Shown here: positions 1 through 7,990 of the stretch, piece after piece | How the letters are laid out: every line of letters begins with the position of its first letter | How positions within the stretch are numbered: the stretch's first letter is position 1 | Source: Litoribacter ruber | GTDB lineage: Bacteria; Bacteroidota; Bacteroidia; Cytophagales; Cyclobacteriaceae | Direction of reading: 5' to 3' | NCBI RefSeq assembly: GCF_018500185.1 | Contig: NZ_JAHBGI010000006.1 | Coordinates: 41,874 to 105,873, forward strand | DNA length: 64,000 nt | The notes under the pieces: generated by a model | The model's input: only the letters and a program-made list of their open reading frames with translations | What the model was told of the DNA's origin: nothing | The model's database searches: none | Program-made: the position numbers and the translations under genes

Positions 1-585
1 ATATACCCCTTCCTCGATTGCTGGATGCCAATCAGGCATTTGTCTCAGCACATAATCAACTCTTTCCTGGGTTCCCTTATCTGCATGCCCTTCAAATTTG
101 TACCCTACCAATTTACCATGTTGGTTGATGTTAAGGATAACCTTCACTTCATCAAGCAGAGCGCTCTTTTTGGTTCTGAAGATGAAAGAGGTGTATCCGT
201 CCACAAAATCGGCGGCATCTTCCTTGCCTTTTAATTCGGCAAACTTCATGAAAGGCTCATAGGGAAGGATTTTTCCATCCATATCGAAGCAAACCCCACC
301 CATGGATTTTCCATTTTCGAAAAACTCTCTTCTTCTCAAAGTTCCATCAGGATAAAAAGACAGCAATTCTCCTTCAAATTTTCCGTCCACAATTGGCTTG
401 ATGGCTTTCAGTTCGCCAGATTCGTAGTAGGAATAGCTTAGGAAATCATCCTTTTCATAATCATTTACAGTGGTTTTGGGAATTAGTAAATCCGCCGAAA
501 GTGCGTAGGCACTGAAAAGTGTTCCTTGAGCGAAACTTACCGAAACCGCTGAAAAGCAAAGCAGTGTAAAAATAAATGTTCTCAT
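1..585 (-). CDS. Exported YwqK/MORN-like protein with TonB-C-like tail, partial
   Basis: The frame is open from an ATG at 585 to the left edge (195 codons), so the C-terminus is missing. Residues 1-19 (MRTFIFTLLCFSAVSVSFA) look like a signal peptide, so the product is probably periplasmic or outer-membrane associated. The middle holds YwqK/MORN-like phrases (YYESGELKAI, SFYPDGTLRRREFFENGK) of the kind annotated as YwqK-family antitoxin, although nothing here shows a toxin. The end (INQHGKLVGYKF, then LRQMPDWHPA) resembles the TonB C-terminal domain. Such hybrids are common in Bacteroidota and their function is unknown. It is divergent from the Lrp gene at 996. Confidence 0.7.
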   Translation of the reverse strand, partial: MRTFIFTLLCFSAVSVSFAQGTLFSAYALSADLLIPKTTVNDYEKDDFLSYSYYESGELKAIKPIVDGKFEGELLSFYPDGTLRRREFFENGKSMGGVCFDMDGKILPYEPFMKFAELKGKEDAADFVDGYTSFIFRTKKSALLDEVKVILNINQHGKLVGYKFEGHADKGTQERVDYVLRQMPDWHPAIEEGVY

Positions 586-995
586 ACCTAGAAAGTTGAT
601 AATTCAAAATTCACAAAAATTAATTTCAAAAACAAATATTTGCATTTAAAATCAATAAACGTGTAGAAAAAATCATTCCAAACTTTCTAGGGGCATAAAA
701 AAAGTCCTGCTACCAGCAGGACTTTTTCCGAATATAAACCCAAATATAACTTTAGAGATTCAAAAGTTTTATGCTCAATCACTGTTACAAATTATGGAAT
801 AAATAACCAATAATTCAATCTTTAATTGCATTATTTTATACCCCTCCAAAATTAATATTCAGCAACTAAGCTTCCCAGCAAAATTAACTACCATAAAATC
901 AAATCCTATTCCTAAATTTAAATTTTGGAATTTTTTAACAATTTTATAATTTACATACCTGTTTATTGCACATAACTTAATTTAAACATTTTCAG
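586..995. other. 410-bp divergent intergenic region
   Basis: AT-rich spacer between the leftward YwqK-like gene and the rightward Lrp gene. It holds a strong hairpin (701-725) that serves neither neighbour's 3' end, and a minus-strand TAnnTTTG box (TATATTTG, 748-741) just outside it. No ORF of convincing quality was seen. Confidence 0.5.
699..726. terminator. Orphan intrinsic terminator-like hairpin
   Basis: AAAGTCCTGCT (701-711) and AGCAGGACTTT (715-725) form an 11-bp stem with a 3-nt loop. A T-run follows on the plus strand and an A-run precedes it, so it could act in both directions. Both flanking genes point away from it, so it would have to end a small RNA or attenuate the leader of the leftward gene. 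Confidence 0.6.
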
Positions 996-1469
996 ATGGA
1001 CAAAATTTTAGATATTGACAATGTAGATTTAAAAATTATTTCCCTTTTGAATGAGGATGCCAAAACTCCTTACACAGAAATTGCCAAGAAAGTTTTTGTT
1101 TCTTCGGGAACGGTGCACGTGCGCATGAGGAAGCTAGAAGAGATGGGTGTGGTCAAAAGCGCTACCTTAAACATAGATTTCTCAAAACTGGGATATGACA
1201 TTTCGGCGTTTTTGGGGATTTACCTGGAGAAAAGCTCCCTTTATGATAATGTCATCATCAAGCTCAAGGCTATTCCTGAGGTGATCAACGCTTATTACAC
1301 AACAGGTAATTACAGCATCTTCGCAAAAATCATCTGCAAGGACACCAATCACCTGAGGGACGTGTTGAACAAGATCCAGAAAGTAGACGGCATCGACCGG
1401 ACCGAAACCCTTATTGTGCTGGAAGAAAGCATCAACCGGCCTATCCAACTATTTGACAACAGTCAATAA
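996..1469 (+). CDS. Lrp/AsnC family transcriptional regulator
   Basis: 157 aa, the usual size for the family. The N-terminus (about 5-60) is an AsnC-type helix-turn-helix: DVKLK-like start, then LLNEDAKTPYTEIAKKV and VSSGTVHVRMRKLEEMGVV, where the recognition helix lies. Residues about 68-150 form the RAM ligand-binding/oligomerisation domain (YYTTGNYSIFAKI, then the C-terminal strand TETLIVLEES). Family members bind amino acids or related small molecules and regulate as octamers. It lies upstream of and in the same direction as the suf operon, with a 278-bp gap containing a near-ideal Lrp-like palindrome. The effector cannot be read from sequence. Confidence 0.92.
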   Translation: MDKILDIDNVDLKIISLLNEDAKTPYTEIAKKVFVSSGTVHVRMRKLEEMGVVKSATLNIDFSKLGYDISAFLGIYLEKSSLYDNVIIKLKAIPEVINAYYTTGNYSIFAKIICKDTNHLRDVLNKIQKVDGIDRTETLIVLEESINRPIQLFDNSQ

Positions 1470-1509
1470 TGCGAATCCTTATGGTGCGACTGCCTTATAG
1501 TAACACTAT

Positions 1510-1524
1510 TTAGATTAAATCTAA
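1510..1524. promoter_or_regulatory. Perfect palindrome resembling an Lrp/AsnC operator
   Basis: TTAGATT-A-AATCTAA is a perfect 7-1-7 inverted repeat. Its TAG...CTA ends and AT-rich centre resemble the known E. coli Lrp consensus (YAG...CTR around an AT core), with a slightly shorter centre. It is also framed by CACTA (1504-1508) and TAGTG (1537-1541). It lies 40 bp after the Lrp-type gene and about 190 bp before the sufB -7 box. No T-run follows, so it is unlikely to be a terminator. Confidence 0.4.
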
Positions 1525-1702
1525 GGAAAAATTATTTAGTGTTTTTCTAATCAAAGCTATTGATATTTATAGATTTTGTAATTTGGAAAAGCGCTACAGG
1601 CCCAATCAAAAACACCTAAAAATCAGCAGCTTATAGATAAATTTTACTCCCAAACCCAATAATTGTAAACGTCTTTGAACATAAAAAATTGGATTAATGT
1701 TG

Positions 1703-1710
1703 TATCTTTG
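1703..1710 (+). promoter_or_regulatory. Bacteroidota -7 box of the suf operon
   Basis: TATCTTTG matches TAnnTTTG exactly and lies 38 bp before the sufB ATG. No well-spaced -33 TTTG was found (candidates are TTTG at 1674-1677 and TTG at 1689-1691). Confidence 0.6.
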
Positions 1711-1747
1711 CGCTACAAAATGTAATTAGTCTAAATAACTCGACTTT

Positions 1748-3193
1748 ATGAGCAAAGACAATCAGATTTTAGAAGAATTTACTTCAAAAGAATATGAACA
1801 TGGCTGGTCGGTCAACTATGAGGCCGATGAGGCTCCCATTGGTCTGAATGAGGAAATCATCCGCTGGATCTCTGCCAAAAAAGAAGAACCGCAATGGCTT
1901 CTGGATTGGAGATTGAAGGCCTTCAGGGCATGGGAGAAAATGACCGAGCCCGAGTGGGCAAATGTTCATTACCCTAAAATTGATCTTCAAAAATTAAGAT
2001 ACTATTCTGCCCCAAAGCAGTCCAAAAAACCAAAGAACCTCGACGAGGTAGACCCTGAGCTTCTTCAGATTTATGAAAGGCTGGGCATTTCCCTCAATGA
2101 GCAAAAAAGGCTTCAAGGCATTGCCGTCGACGCGGTGCTGGATTCCGTTTCGGTAGGTACTACTTTTAAGGAGACCTTGGGCAAGCTTGGTATCATTTTC
2201 TGCTCATTCAGTGAGGCTGTACACAACCACCCGGAACTTGTCAAAAAGTATTTGGGCTCAGTGGTACCGATGACCGATAATTATTATGCGGCATTGAATT
2301 CTGCGGTATTCTCCGATGGGTCTTTCTGCTATATTCCTAAAGGGGTGAGATGCCCAATGGAGCTTTCCACCTATTTCAGAATCAACGCCGCCAACACCGG
2401 TCAGTTTGAAAGAACTTTGATCGTAGCGGATGAGGGTTCTTACTGTTCTTATCTAGAAGGTTGTACGGCCCCTCAGAGGGACGAGAACCAACTTCATGCA
2501 GCAGTAGTTGAGATTTTTGCAGCCAAAGATGCCGAGGTAAAATATTCTACCGTCCAAAACTGGTTCCCTGGAGACAAGGAAGGCAAAGGCGGTATCTTCA
2601 ATTTCGTAACCAAAAGAGGGATCTGTTTTGGAGACAATTCCAAGATCTCATGGACGCAGGTGGAAACCGGTTCAGCGGTTACCTGGAAATACCCAAGCTG
2701 TATATTAAAAGGTGACAATTCCATCGGGGAGTTCTATTCCGTGGCTGTGACCAACAATTATCAGCAGGCCGATACCGGGACCAAAATGATCCACATCGGT
2801 AAAAACACCAAATCCAGAATTGTATCCAAAGGCATCTCTGCGGGCAAATCCCAAAATTCCTACCGTGGACAGGTGCAGGTAATGAAAAGGGCCCACAATG
2901 CCCGTAACTTCTCCCAGTGCGACTCCTTATTAATGGGGTCTAAGTGTGGTGCCCACACCTTCCCTTACATAGATATCCAAAATTCCACCGCCAAAGTGGA
3001 GCATGAGGCCACAACTTCCAAAATCGGAGAAGACCAGCTCTTCTACTGTAACCAGAGAGGGATTGCCACTGAAGATGCGGTAGCCCTAATCGTAAACGGT
3101 TACGCTAAAGAAGTACTGAACCAGCTTCCAATGGAATTTGCCGTTGAGGCCCAAAAACTTCTTGCCCTTACCCTAGAAGGAAGTGTCGGATAA
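1748..3193 (+). CDS. sufB: Fe-S cluster assembly scaffold SufB
   Basis: 481 aa, standard length for SufB. SufB is the scaffold subunit of the cytoplasmic SufBC2D complex, on which Fe-S clusters are built from persulfide sulfur delivered by SufS/SufE. Recognisable family stretches are [25 protein letters not shown] (Y235 to P242), [20 protein letters not shown] and the C-terminal [10 protein letters not shown] helix. First gene of a seven-gene operon; sufC follows after 23 bp. An AAGAC-rich stretch after the ATG and a -7 box 38 bp upstream support this start. Confidence 0.97.
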   Translation: MSKDNQILEEFTSKEYEHGWSVNYEADEAPIGLNEEIIRWISAKKEEPQWLLDWRLKAFRAWEKMTEPEWANVHYPKIDLQKLRYYSAPKQSKKPKNLDEVDPELLQIYERLGISLNEQKRLQGIAVDAVLDSVSVGTTFKETLGKLGIIFCSFSEAVHNHPELVKKYLGSVVPMTDNYYAALNSAVFSDGSFCYIPKGVRCPMELSTYFRINAANTGQFERTLIVADEGSYCSYLEGCTAPQRDENQLHAAVVEIFAAKDAEVKYSTVQNWFPGDKEGKGGIFNFVTKRGICFGDNSKISWTQVETGSAVTWKYPSCILKGDNSIGEFYSVAVTNNYQQADTGTKMIHIGKNTKSRIVSKGISAGKSQNSYRGQVQVMKRAHNARNFSQCDSLLMGSKCGAHTFPYIDIQNSTAKVEHEATTSKIGEDQLFYCNQRGIATEDAVALIVNGYAKEVLNQLPMEFAVEAQKLLALTLEGSVG

Positions 3194-3216
3194 AATCTAA
3201 AAATTGAATTACTATT

Positions 3217-3978
3217 ATGCTATCTATAAAAAACTTACACGCATCAGTTGAAGGAACGCCTATCCTTAAAGGTATCAATCTTGAAGTTAAAGCCGGTGAA
3301 GTCCATGCTATCATGGGACCAAACGGTTCAGGTAAATCTACGCTCGCCTCCGTATTGGCAGGTAGAGAGGAATATGAGGTGACTGAAGGTGAAGTTTCTT
3401 TCAAGAGCAAGGATTTGCTTGATCTCAGCCCTGAAGATAGAGCAAGAGAAGGTGTGTTTTTGGCATTCCAATATCCAGTAGAAATACCTGGTGTATCCTC
3501 TACAAACTTCCTGAGAACGGCAGTTAACCAAGTGAGGGAGTACAGAGGCTTGGAGCCTTTGGATGCAGTGAAGTTCCTTTCTTTGATGAAAGAAAAAATG
3601 AAGCTGGTCGAGATCGACCAAAAATTGCTGAGCAGATCCTTGAATGAAGGTTTTTCCGGAGGAGAGAAAAAGAGAAACGAAATCTTCCAGATGGCTATGC
3701 TTGAGCCTACCCTCTCCATCTTGGATGAAACAGACTCAGGACTTGACATTGATGCTTTACGGATTGTTTCAAATGGCGTAAACCAATTGAAGTCCGATAA
3801 CAACGCCACCATTGTGGTGACCCATTATCAGAGATTGCTGGATTATATCGTTCCGGATTTTGTCCATGTATTATACAATGGTAAAATCGTAAAATCAGGC
3901 ACCAAAGAATTGGCTATGGAGCTTGAGGAAAAAGGATATGATTGGATCAAAGAGGAAGCAGACAAAGCGACTGTCTAA
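3217..3978 (+). CDS. sufC: Fe-S cluster assembly ATPase SufC
   Basis: 253 aa ABC-type ATPase of the SufBC2D complex. Walker A is GPNGSGKST at residues 34-42, the signature motif is SGGEKK at 147-152 and Walker B/D-loop is LSILDETDSGLD near 166-177. It shows the SufC features of FLAFQYPVEIPGV and the KRNE stretch after the signature. SufC binds SufB and SufD and its ATP hydrolysis drives a rearrangement during cluster assembly. It lies between sufB and sufD in the operon. Confidence 0.97.
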   Translation: MLSIKNLHASVEGTPILKGINLEVKAGEVHAIMGPNGSGKSTLASVLAGREEYEVTEGEVSFKSKDLLDLSPEDRAREGVFLAFQYPVEIPGVSSTNFLRTAVNQVREYRGLEPLDAVKFLSLMKEKMKLVEIDQKLLSRSLNEGFSGGEKKRNEIFQMAMLEPTLSILDETDSGLDIDALRIVSNGVNQLKSDNNATIVVTHYQRLLDYIVPDFVHVLYNGKIVKSGTKELAMELEEKGYDWIKEEADKATV

Positions 3979-4007
3979 TCCAAATTTACCAACCAGACAA
4001 TTATACA

Positions 4008-5261
4008 ATGACTACAATCACAAAGGATAATATTACTGACAGCCTGCTTGCAACCGTTCATCCGAATGGTAATAGTGAAGCTGCTCAAGTTATTCGTGAA
4101 AATGGTTTCCCAACCACGAAACACGAAGAATATAAATTCACCAACATTACCAAAAGGATAGAATCCAAGATTCAATCTTTTCAGCAGGCAAAACCATTGG
4201 GGCTTACCCAACAGGATGTTTCCAAGGCTATGATCAAAGACCTGGATGCTGATGTGGTGGTGTTTAACAATGGCCAGTTTTCGGCTGAGCTTAGCAGTTT
4301 GGGAGAAGGCTACGCCGTTACCAACGTAACCAATTCAGAGGCGCCTTTTTCTATTAAGGACCTTTACGATGACAGCTATTTGGCTTTGAACAAGGCCAGT
4401 TTTGAAAAAGGCGTTTTTATTCAGGTTCCTAAAAACAAGGTGCTCGACAAGCCGGTTTTGCTTCTCAACTTAGTAAAAGCCAATGATGGACAGCTTATCA
4501 CTCCCAAATTATGGATCGATTGTGCTGAAAATACAGAGGCAGTCTTCATAGAGCAGACCGTGAGCCAGGATGAGCAGGCCTACTTGCTAAACGGAAGCGT
4601 GGAAATCAAAACTGCCTCCAATTCACACATACACTATTATAGAGTACAAAATCAGAACAACGAAGCTCTGGAGGTCAACAATCTATTGACTGACATTCAC
4701 AGGGATTCAACTTTCACCTCATTTGTACTTTCCCTGGAAGGTGACATGATCCGAAACAATGTTACGCTTAACCTGCTTGATTCGGGTTGCGAGGGCAACA
4801 TGTACGGTCTTTATCTTTTGGGTGGAAAAACCCACGTGGACAACCACACCAATGTAGACCACACAAAACCTCATTCTGAATCCAACGAACTTTACAAAGG
4901 GGTTCTTGCCGACACATCTAGAGGGGTTTTCAATGGCAAAATCTTCGTTCGTGAAGATGCGCAGAAAACCAACGCCTTCCAGCAAAACAACAACATCCTC
5001 TTGTCCGATGAGGCAACGATCAACACCAAGCCGCAGCTTGAAATCTGGGCCGATGATGTGAAATGTTCTCATGGATGTACCACTGGTCAGCTGGATGAGG
5101 AGGCACTTTTCTATCTTCAGGCGAGAGGTATCGACAAAAAGCAGGGTAAGGCTCTCCTACTGTATGCATTCGCTGGAGACGTTTTAGAGCACCTTAAAAT
5201 TGAAGCTTTCAAAGAGTATTGTATTGACTTGGTTCAGAAAAAGTTAGGTACAAACTTCTAA
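4008..5261 (+). CDS. sufD: Fe-S cluster assembly protein SufD
   Basis: 417 aa from the ATG at 4008 (MTTITKDNITDS). The frame is open further upstream to an ATG at 3942, but that would overlap sufC by 37 bp and add non-conserved residues. SufD is the SufB paralogue in the SufBC2D scaffold. The conserved right-handed beta-helix core ends in the typical block KPQLEIWADDVKCSHGCTTG followed by LFYLQARGID, containing the Asp/Cys/His residues expected near the SufB-SufD cluster site. Nine bases separate it from sufS. Confidence 0.95.
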   Translation: MTTITKDNITDSLLATVHPNGNSEAAQVIRENGFPTTKHEEYKFTNITKRIESKIQSFQQAKPLGLTQQDVSKAMIKDLDADVVVFNNGQFSAELSSLGEGYAVTNVTNSEAPFSIKDLYDDSYLALNKASFEKGVFIQVPKNKVLDKPVLLLNLVKANDGQLITPKLWIDCAENTEAVFIEQTVSQDEQAYLLNGSVEIKTASNSHIHYYRVQNQNNEALEVNNLLTDIHRDSTFTSFVLSLEGDMIRNNVTLNLLDSGCEGNMYGLYLLGGKTHVDNHTNVDHTKPHSESNELYKGVLADTSRGVFNGKIFVREDAQKTNAFQQNNNILLSDEATINTKPQLEIWADDVKCSHGCTTGQLDEEALFYLQARGIDKKQGKALLLYAFAGDVLEHLKIEAFKEYCIDLVQKKLGTNF

Positions 5262-5270
5262 AAGCAATAT

Positions 5271-6494
5271 ATGAGTTTAAATATCCAAGACATCAGGGCT
5301 TCCTTTCCGATACTTCACCAAGAAGTAAATGGGAAGCCTTTGGTCTATCTAGACAATGCTGCCACGACTCAGAAACCCCTTTCTGTTATCGAGGCGCTTG
5401 ACTATTATTACAAAACTGACAATTCAAACATTCATCGTGGTGCCCACACCCTGGCGGATAGGGCTACCCGAAAATACGAGAATACCAGAGAGCTCATCCA
5501 GAAATTTATTGGGGCAAAAGAAGTGGAAGAAGTTATTTTCACCAAAGGCACCACTGAAAGCATAAACTTGGTAGCTTCCTCCTTTGGGAGAAAGTTTGTT
5601 AAAAAAGGCGACGAGGTAATCATTTCAACCCTTGAACACCATTCCAATATAGTACCCTGGCAACTGCTCTGCGAGGAGGTGGGCGCCATTCTCAAGGTTA
5701 TTCCTATCAATGATAAGGGAGAGATTATTTTTGAGGAATTTGAAAAGCTACTTACATCAAAAACCAAGTTAGTTTCCATCGTTCATGTCAGCAATGCTTT
5801 GGGCACGATTAACCCTGTAGAGGAAATCATTGCCAAAGCCCATGCCGTGGGAGCCAAAGTTATGCTTGATGGAGCACAATCCTCCTCACACTTGACGATC
5901 GACGTGCAAAAACTCGATTGCGACTTTTTTGCCTTTTCAGCCCATAAGATCTACGGTCCCACCGGCCTAGGAGTTCTTTATGGAAAAAGGGAAGTATTGG
6001 AGTCCATGCCACCTTATCAGGGAGGCGGGGAGATGATCAAGGAAGTCAGCTTTGAAAAGACCACTTTTAATGAAATTCCATTCAAGTTTGAAGCAGGAAC
6101 ACCCAATATCGGGGATGTGATTGCTTTCGAAAAAGCTTTGGAATTTGTCAATACGGTCGGTAAGAAGCAGATCGTAGATCATGAAAACGAGCTTCTCGCC
6201 TACGCTACCGAAAAACTTTCATCCATTAAAGGGTTTATCCCCTATGGCACTGCCGACAATAAGGTAAGCGTCCTGTCATTTTTGATCCAGGGCATGCATC
6301 CCTTTGATGTGGGAATGATGCTGGATGCCGGAGGAATTGCCGTGAGAACAGGCCATCACTGCACGCAGCCCTTGATGAACAGATTCCGAATCGAGGGAAC
6401 TGTTAGAGCTTCCTTCTCTGTTTACAACACATTGGAAGAAGTGGACAGGCTTTACGAAAGTGTGAGCAAGATTGCCAAACTAAAGAACAAATGA
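5271..6494 (+). CDS. sufS: Cysteine desulfurase SufS
   Basis: 407 aa, class V aminotransferase fold, PLP-dependent. It removes sulfur from L-cysteine, giving alanine and an enzyme persulfide for SufE. The PLP lysine is K226 in FSAHKIYGPTG and the catalytic cysteine is C364 in RTGHHCTQPLM; the RTGHHC form is that of the SufS (group II) type rather than IscS. The N-terminus has the family phrase VYLDNAATTQKP. Its stop overlaps the sufE start (ATGA), suggesting translational coupling between the two partners. Confidence 0.97.
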   Translation: MSLNIQDIRASFPILHQEVNGKPLVYLDNAATTQKPLSVIEALDYYYKTDNSNIHRGAHTLADRATRKYENTRELIQKFIGAKEVEEVIFTKGTTESINLVASSFGRKFVKKGDEVIISTLEHHSNIVPWQLLCEEVGAILKVIPINDKGEIIFEEFEKLLTSKTKLVSIVHVSNALGTINPVEEIIAKAHAVGAKVMLDGAQSSSHLTIDVQKLDCDFFAFSAHKIYGPTGLGVLYGKREVLESMPPYQGGGEMIKEVSFEKTTFNEIPFKFEAGTPNIGDVIAFEKALEFVNTVGKKQIVDHENELLAYATEKLSSIKGFIPYGTADNKVSVLSFLIQGMHPFDVGMMLDAGGIAVRTGHHCTQPLMNRFRIEGTVRASFSVYNTLEEVDRLYESVSKIAKLKNK

Positions 6495-6925
6495 CAGACA
6501 TCAATAAGGTACAGGACGAAATCATCGATGAATTTGAAATCCTGGGGGACGACAGGGAATCTACCATATTTTATATAATGGAGCTTGGCAACCAACTTGG
6601 AGCTTTTCCCGAAGAGGAAAAAACTGAAGACAATATTATTAAAGGTTGCCAATCCAAAGTTTGGTTGATCACCACCACCGAGGATGACAAGGTGGTATTC
6701 CATGCCGACAGCAACACCGATATTACCAAAGGGCTGATCAGCCTTTTGATTCGTGTGATGTCGGGCCGAACTCCCCAGGAGATCATCAATGCTGACCTTT
6801 ATTTTATAGAAAAGATTGGAATGGGAGGCATCATTGGTTCCCAGCGATCCAATGGTTTGGCTGCCATGATCAAGCAGATGAAATTTTATGCAATAGCGTA
6901 CCAGTCCAAGATGAACGCCCTATGA
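6491..6925 (+). CDS. sufE: SufE sulfur acceptor protein
   Basis: 144 aa. SufE accepts the persulfide from SufS and passes the sulfur to SufB. The acceptor cysteine is C53 in IKGCQSKVWL, the diagnostic SufE motif. The region FHADSNTDITKGLISLLIRV and the later GLAAMIKQMK helix are typical. It overlaps both sufS and the DUF59 gene by 4 bp. Confidence 0.96.
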   Translation: MTDINKVQDEIIDEFEILGDDRESTIFYIMELGNQLGAFPEEEKTEDNIIKGCQSKVWLITTTEDDKVVFHADSNTDITKGLISLLIRVMSGRTPQEIINADLYFIEKIGMGGIIGSQRSNGLAAMIKQMKFYAIAYQSKMNAL

Positions 6926-7263
6926 GCCAAGAAACAGAAAATAATACCCAGTTGGAAATTCCTGAACTTAAGGAAAAAGTGGTGAATGCCATCAAGACGG
7001 TTTATGACCCTGAAATTCCGGTGGATGTATACGAGTTGGGATTGATTTATGAAATCAGTGCATACCCTGTTAATAATGTGTATGTGCTGATGACACTGAC
7101 CTCTCCAAATTGTCCAGCTGCCGAATTTATCCCTTCAGAGGTAAAGTCCAAGATCCAACAAATACAGGGTGTCAACAATGTAGAGATAGAACTTACCTTT
7201 GACCCACCCTACTCTCAGGACATGATGTCCGAGGCAGCCAAATTAGAATTAGGTTTTTTATAA
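6922..7263 (+). CDS. DUF59 (MIP18-like) Fe-S assembly factor, SufT-like
   Basis: 113 aa with a single DUF59/MIP18 domain: VYDPEIPVDVYELGLIYEI, then LMTLTSPNCPAAEFIPSEV, with the conserved cysteine in the SPNCP motif, and a final FDPPYSQDMMSEAAK. Proteins of this family help to mature or transfer Fe-S clusters, and the SUF-linked versions are often called SufT. The ATGA overlap with sufE places it firmly in the operon. Its exact role is inferred from the family. Confidence 0.92.
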   Translation: MSQETENNTQLEIPELKEKVVNAIKTVYDPEIPVDVYELGLIYEISAYPVNNVYVLMTLTSPNCPAAEFIPSEVKSKIQQIQGVNNVEIELTFDPPYSQDMMSEAAKLELGFL

Positions 7264-7275
7264 AAATAGATAACT

Positions 7276-7692
7276 ATGTATCCAGAAGAATTAGTAGCCC
7301 CAATGAGATCTGAATTGACTGAAGTTGGTTTTCAGGAATTCAGAACTGCCGATGATGTAGACAATCACTTGAAAAGCCATAAAGGAACAACCTTTATTGT
7401 GATCAATTCTGTGTGCGGCTGTGCTGCAGGAGCGGCCCGACCGGGAGTGAGAAGCGCATTGGAGAAATCATCTAAAAAGCCAAGCACCTTAGCCACCGTA
7501 TTTGCTGGAAACGATACCGAGGCGGTGAAAAAAGTGAGAGAATATACCCTTCCCTATCCTCCTTCCTCACCTGCCATGGCTTTATTTAAGGATGGTGAAT
7601 TGGTTCACTTCCTTGAAAGGCACCACATCGAAGGCCGGAATGCCCAGTTGATAGGTGACCACCTTGTTGAGGTATTTGAGCACTATTGTTAA
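7276..7692 (+). CDS. BrxA/BrxB-type bacilliredoxin (YphP/YqiW family)
   Basis: 138 aa, DUF1094/YphP family with a thioredoxin-like fold. The active-site motif CGC appears in NSVCGCAAGAARPGVRSAL, as in Bacillus BrxA/BrxB, which remove bacillithiol from proteins. Conserved PPSSPAMALFKDGELVHFLERHHIEGRNA follows. It starts 12 bp after the DUF59 gene and is the last gene before the operon terminator. The position suggests thiol repair for the SUF machinery or delivery of sulfur or iron; that role is inference, and whether this organism makes bacillithiol is not shown here. Confidence 0.9.
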   Translation: MYPEELVAPMRSELTEVGFQEFRTADDVDNHLKSHKGTTFIVINSVCGCAAGAARPGVRSALEKSSKKPSTLATVFAGNDTEAVKKVREYTLPYPPSSPAMALFKDGELVHFLERHHIEGRNAQLIGDHLVEVFEHYC

Positions 7693-7698
7693 AAAATT

Positions 7699-7722
7699 AA
7701 AAAGCCCGCATGGGCTTTTTTG
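7699..7722 (+). terminator. suf operon terminator
   Basis: AAAGCCC (7701-7707) and GGGCTTT (7712-7718) pair around a GCAT loop, preceded by A's and followed by a T6 run. It lies a few bases after the bacilliredoxin stop. The following 270 bp before gltA carry no gene. Confidence 0.85.
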
Positions 7723-7990
7723 CTAAATACCTATAGGCATTGAAAAACCTTTGGTTCAGAATTTTGTTTTGGTTTGGGCGCTAACCTTCATATAAAGAAT
7801 ATGGTCCCGCTTCAAGGCTCAAAGAGAAAAAGGGAATTGGGAAAAAATAAGCAATAAAAATTCACAGCTCTCATCACAAAATGCACCAGTTGAAATAATT
7901 TATCGTGTATTTTATGCCCAATATTGTTAACTTAATGCCAGAATTTTAAATTATTCTTTAGAATTTAACTACATATAAAATATAAACTTT

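Noticed and set aside
1..585. YwqK-like gene as part of a toxin-antitoxin module
   Set aside because: The family label comes from database naming; the protein is exported and no toxin-like neighbour is visible.
3168..3812. 214-codon minus-strand frame opposite sufC
   Set aside because: Lies fully over the well-supported sufC gene, with composition of an antisense shadow.
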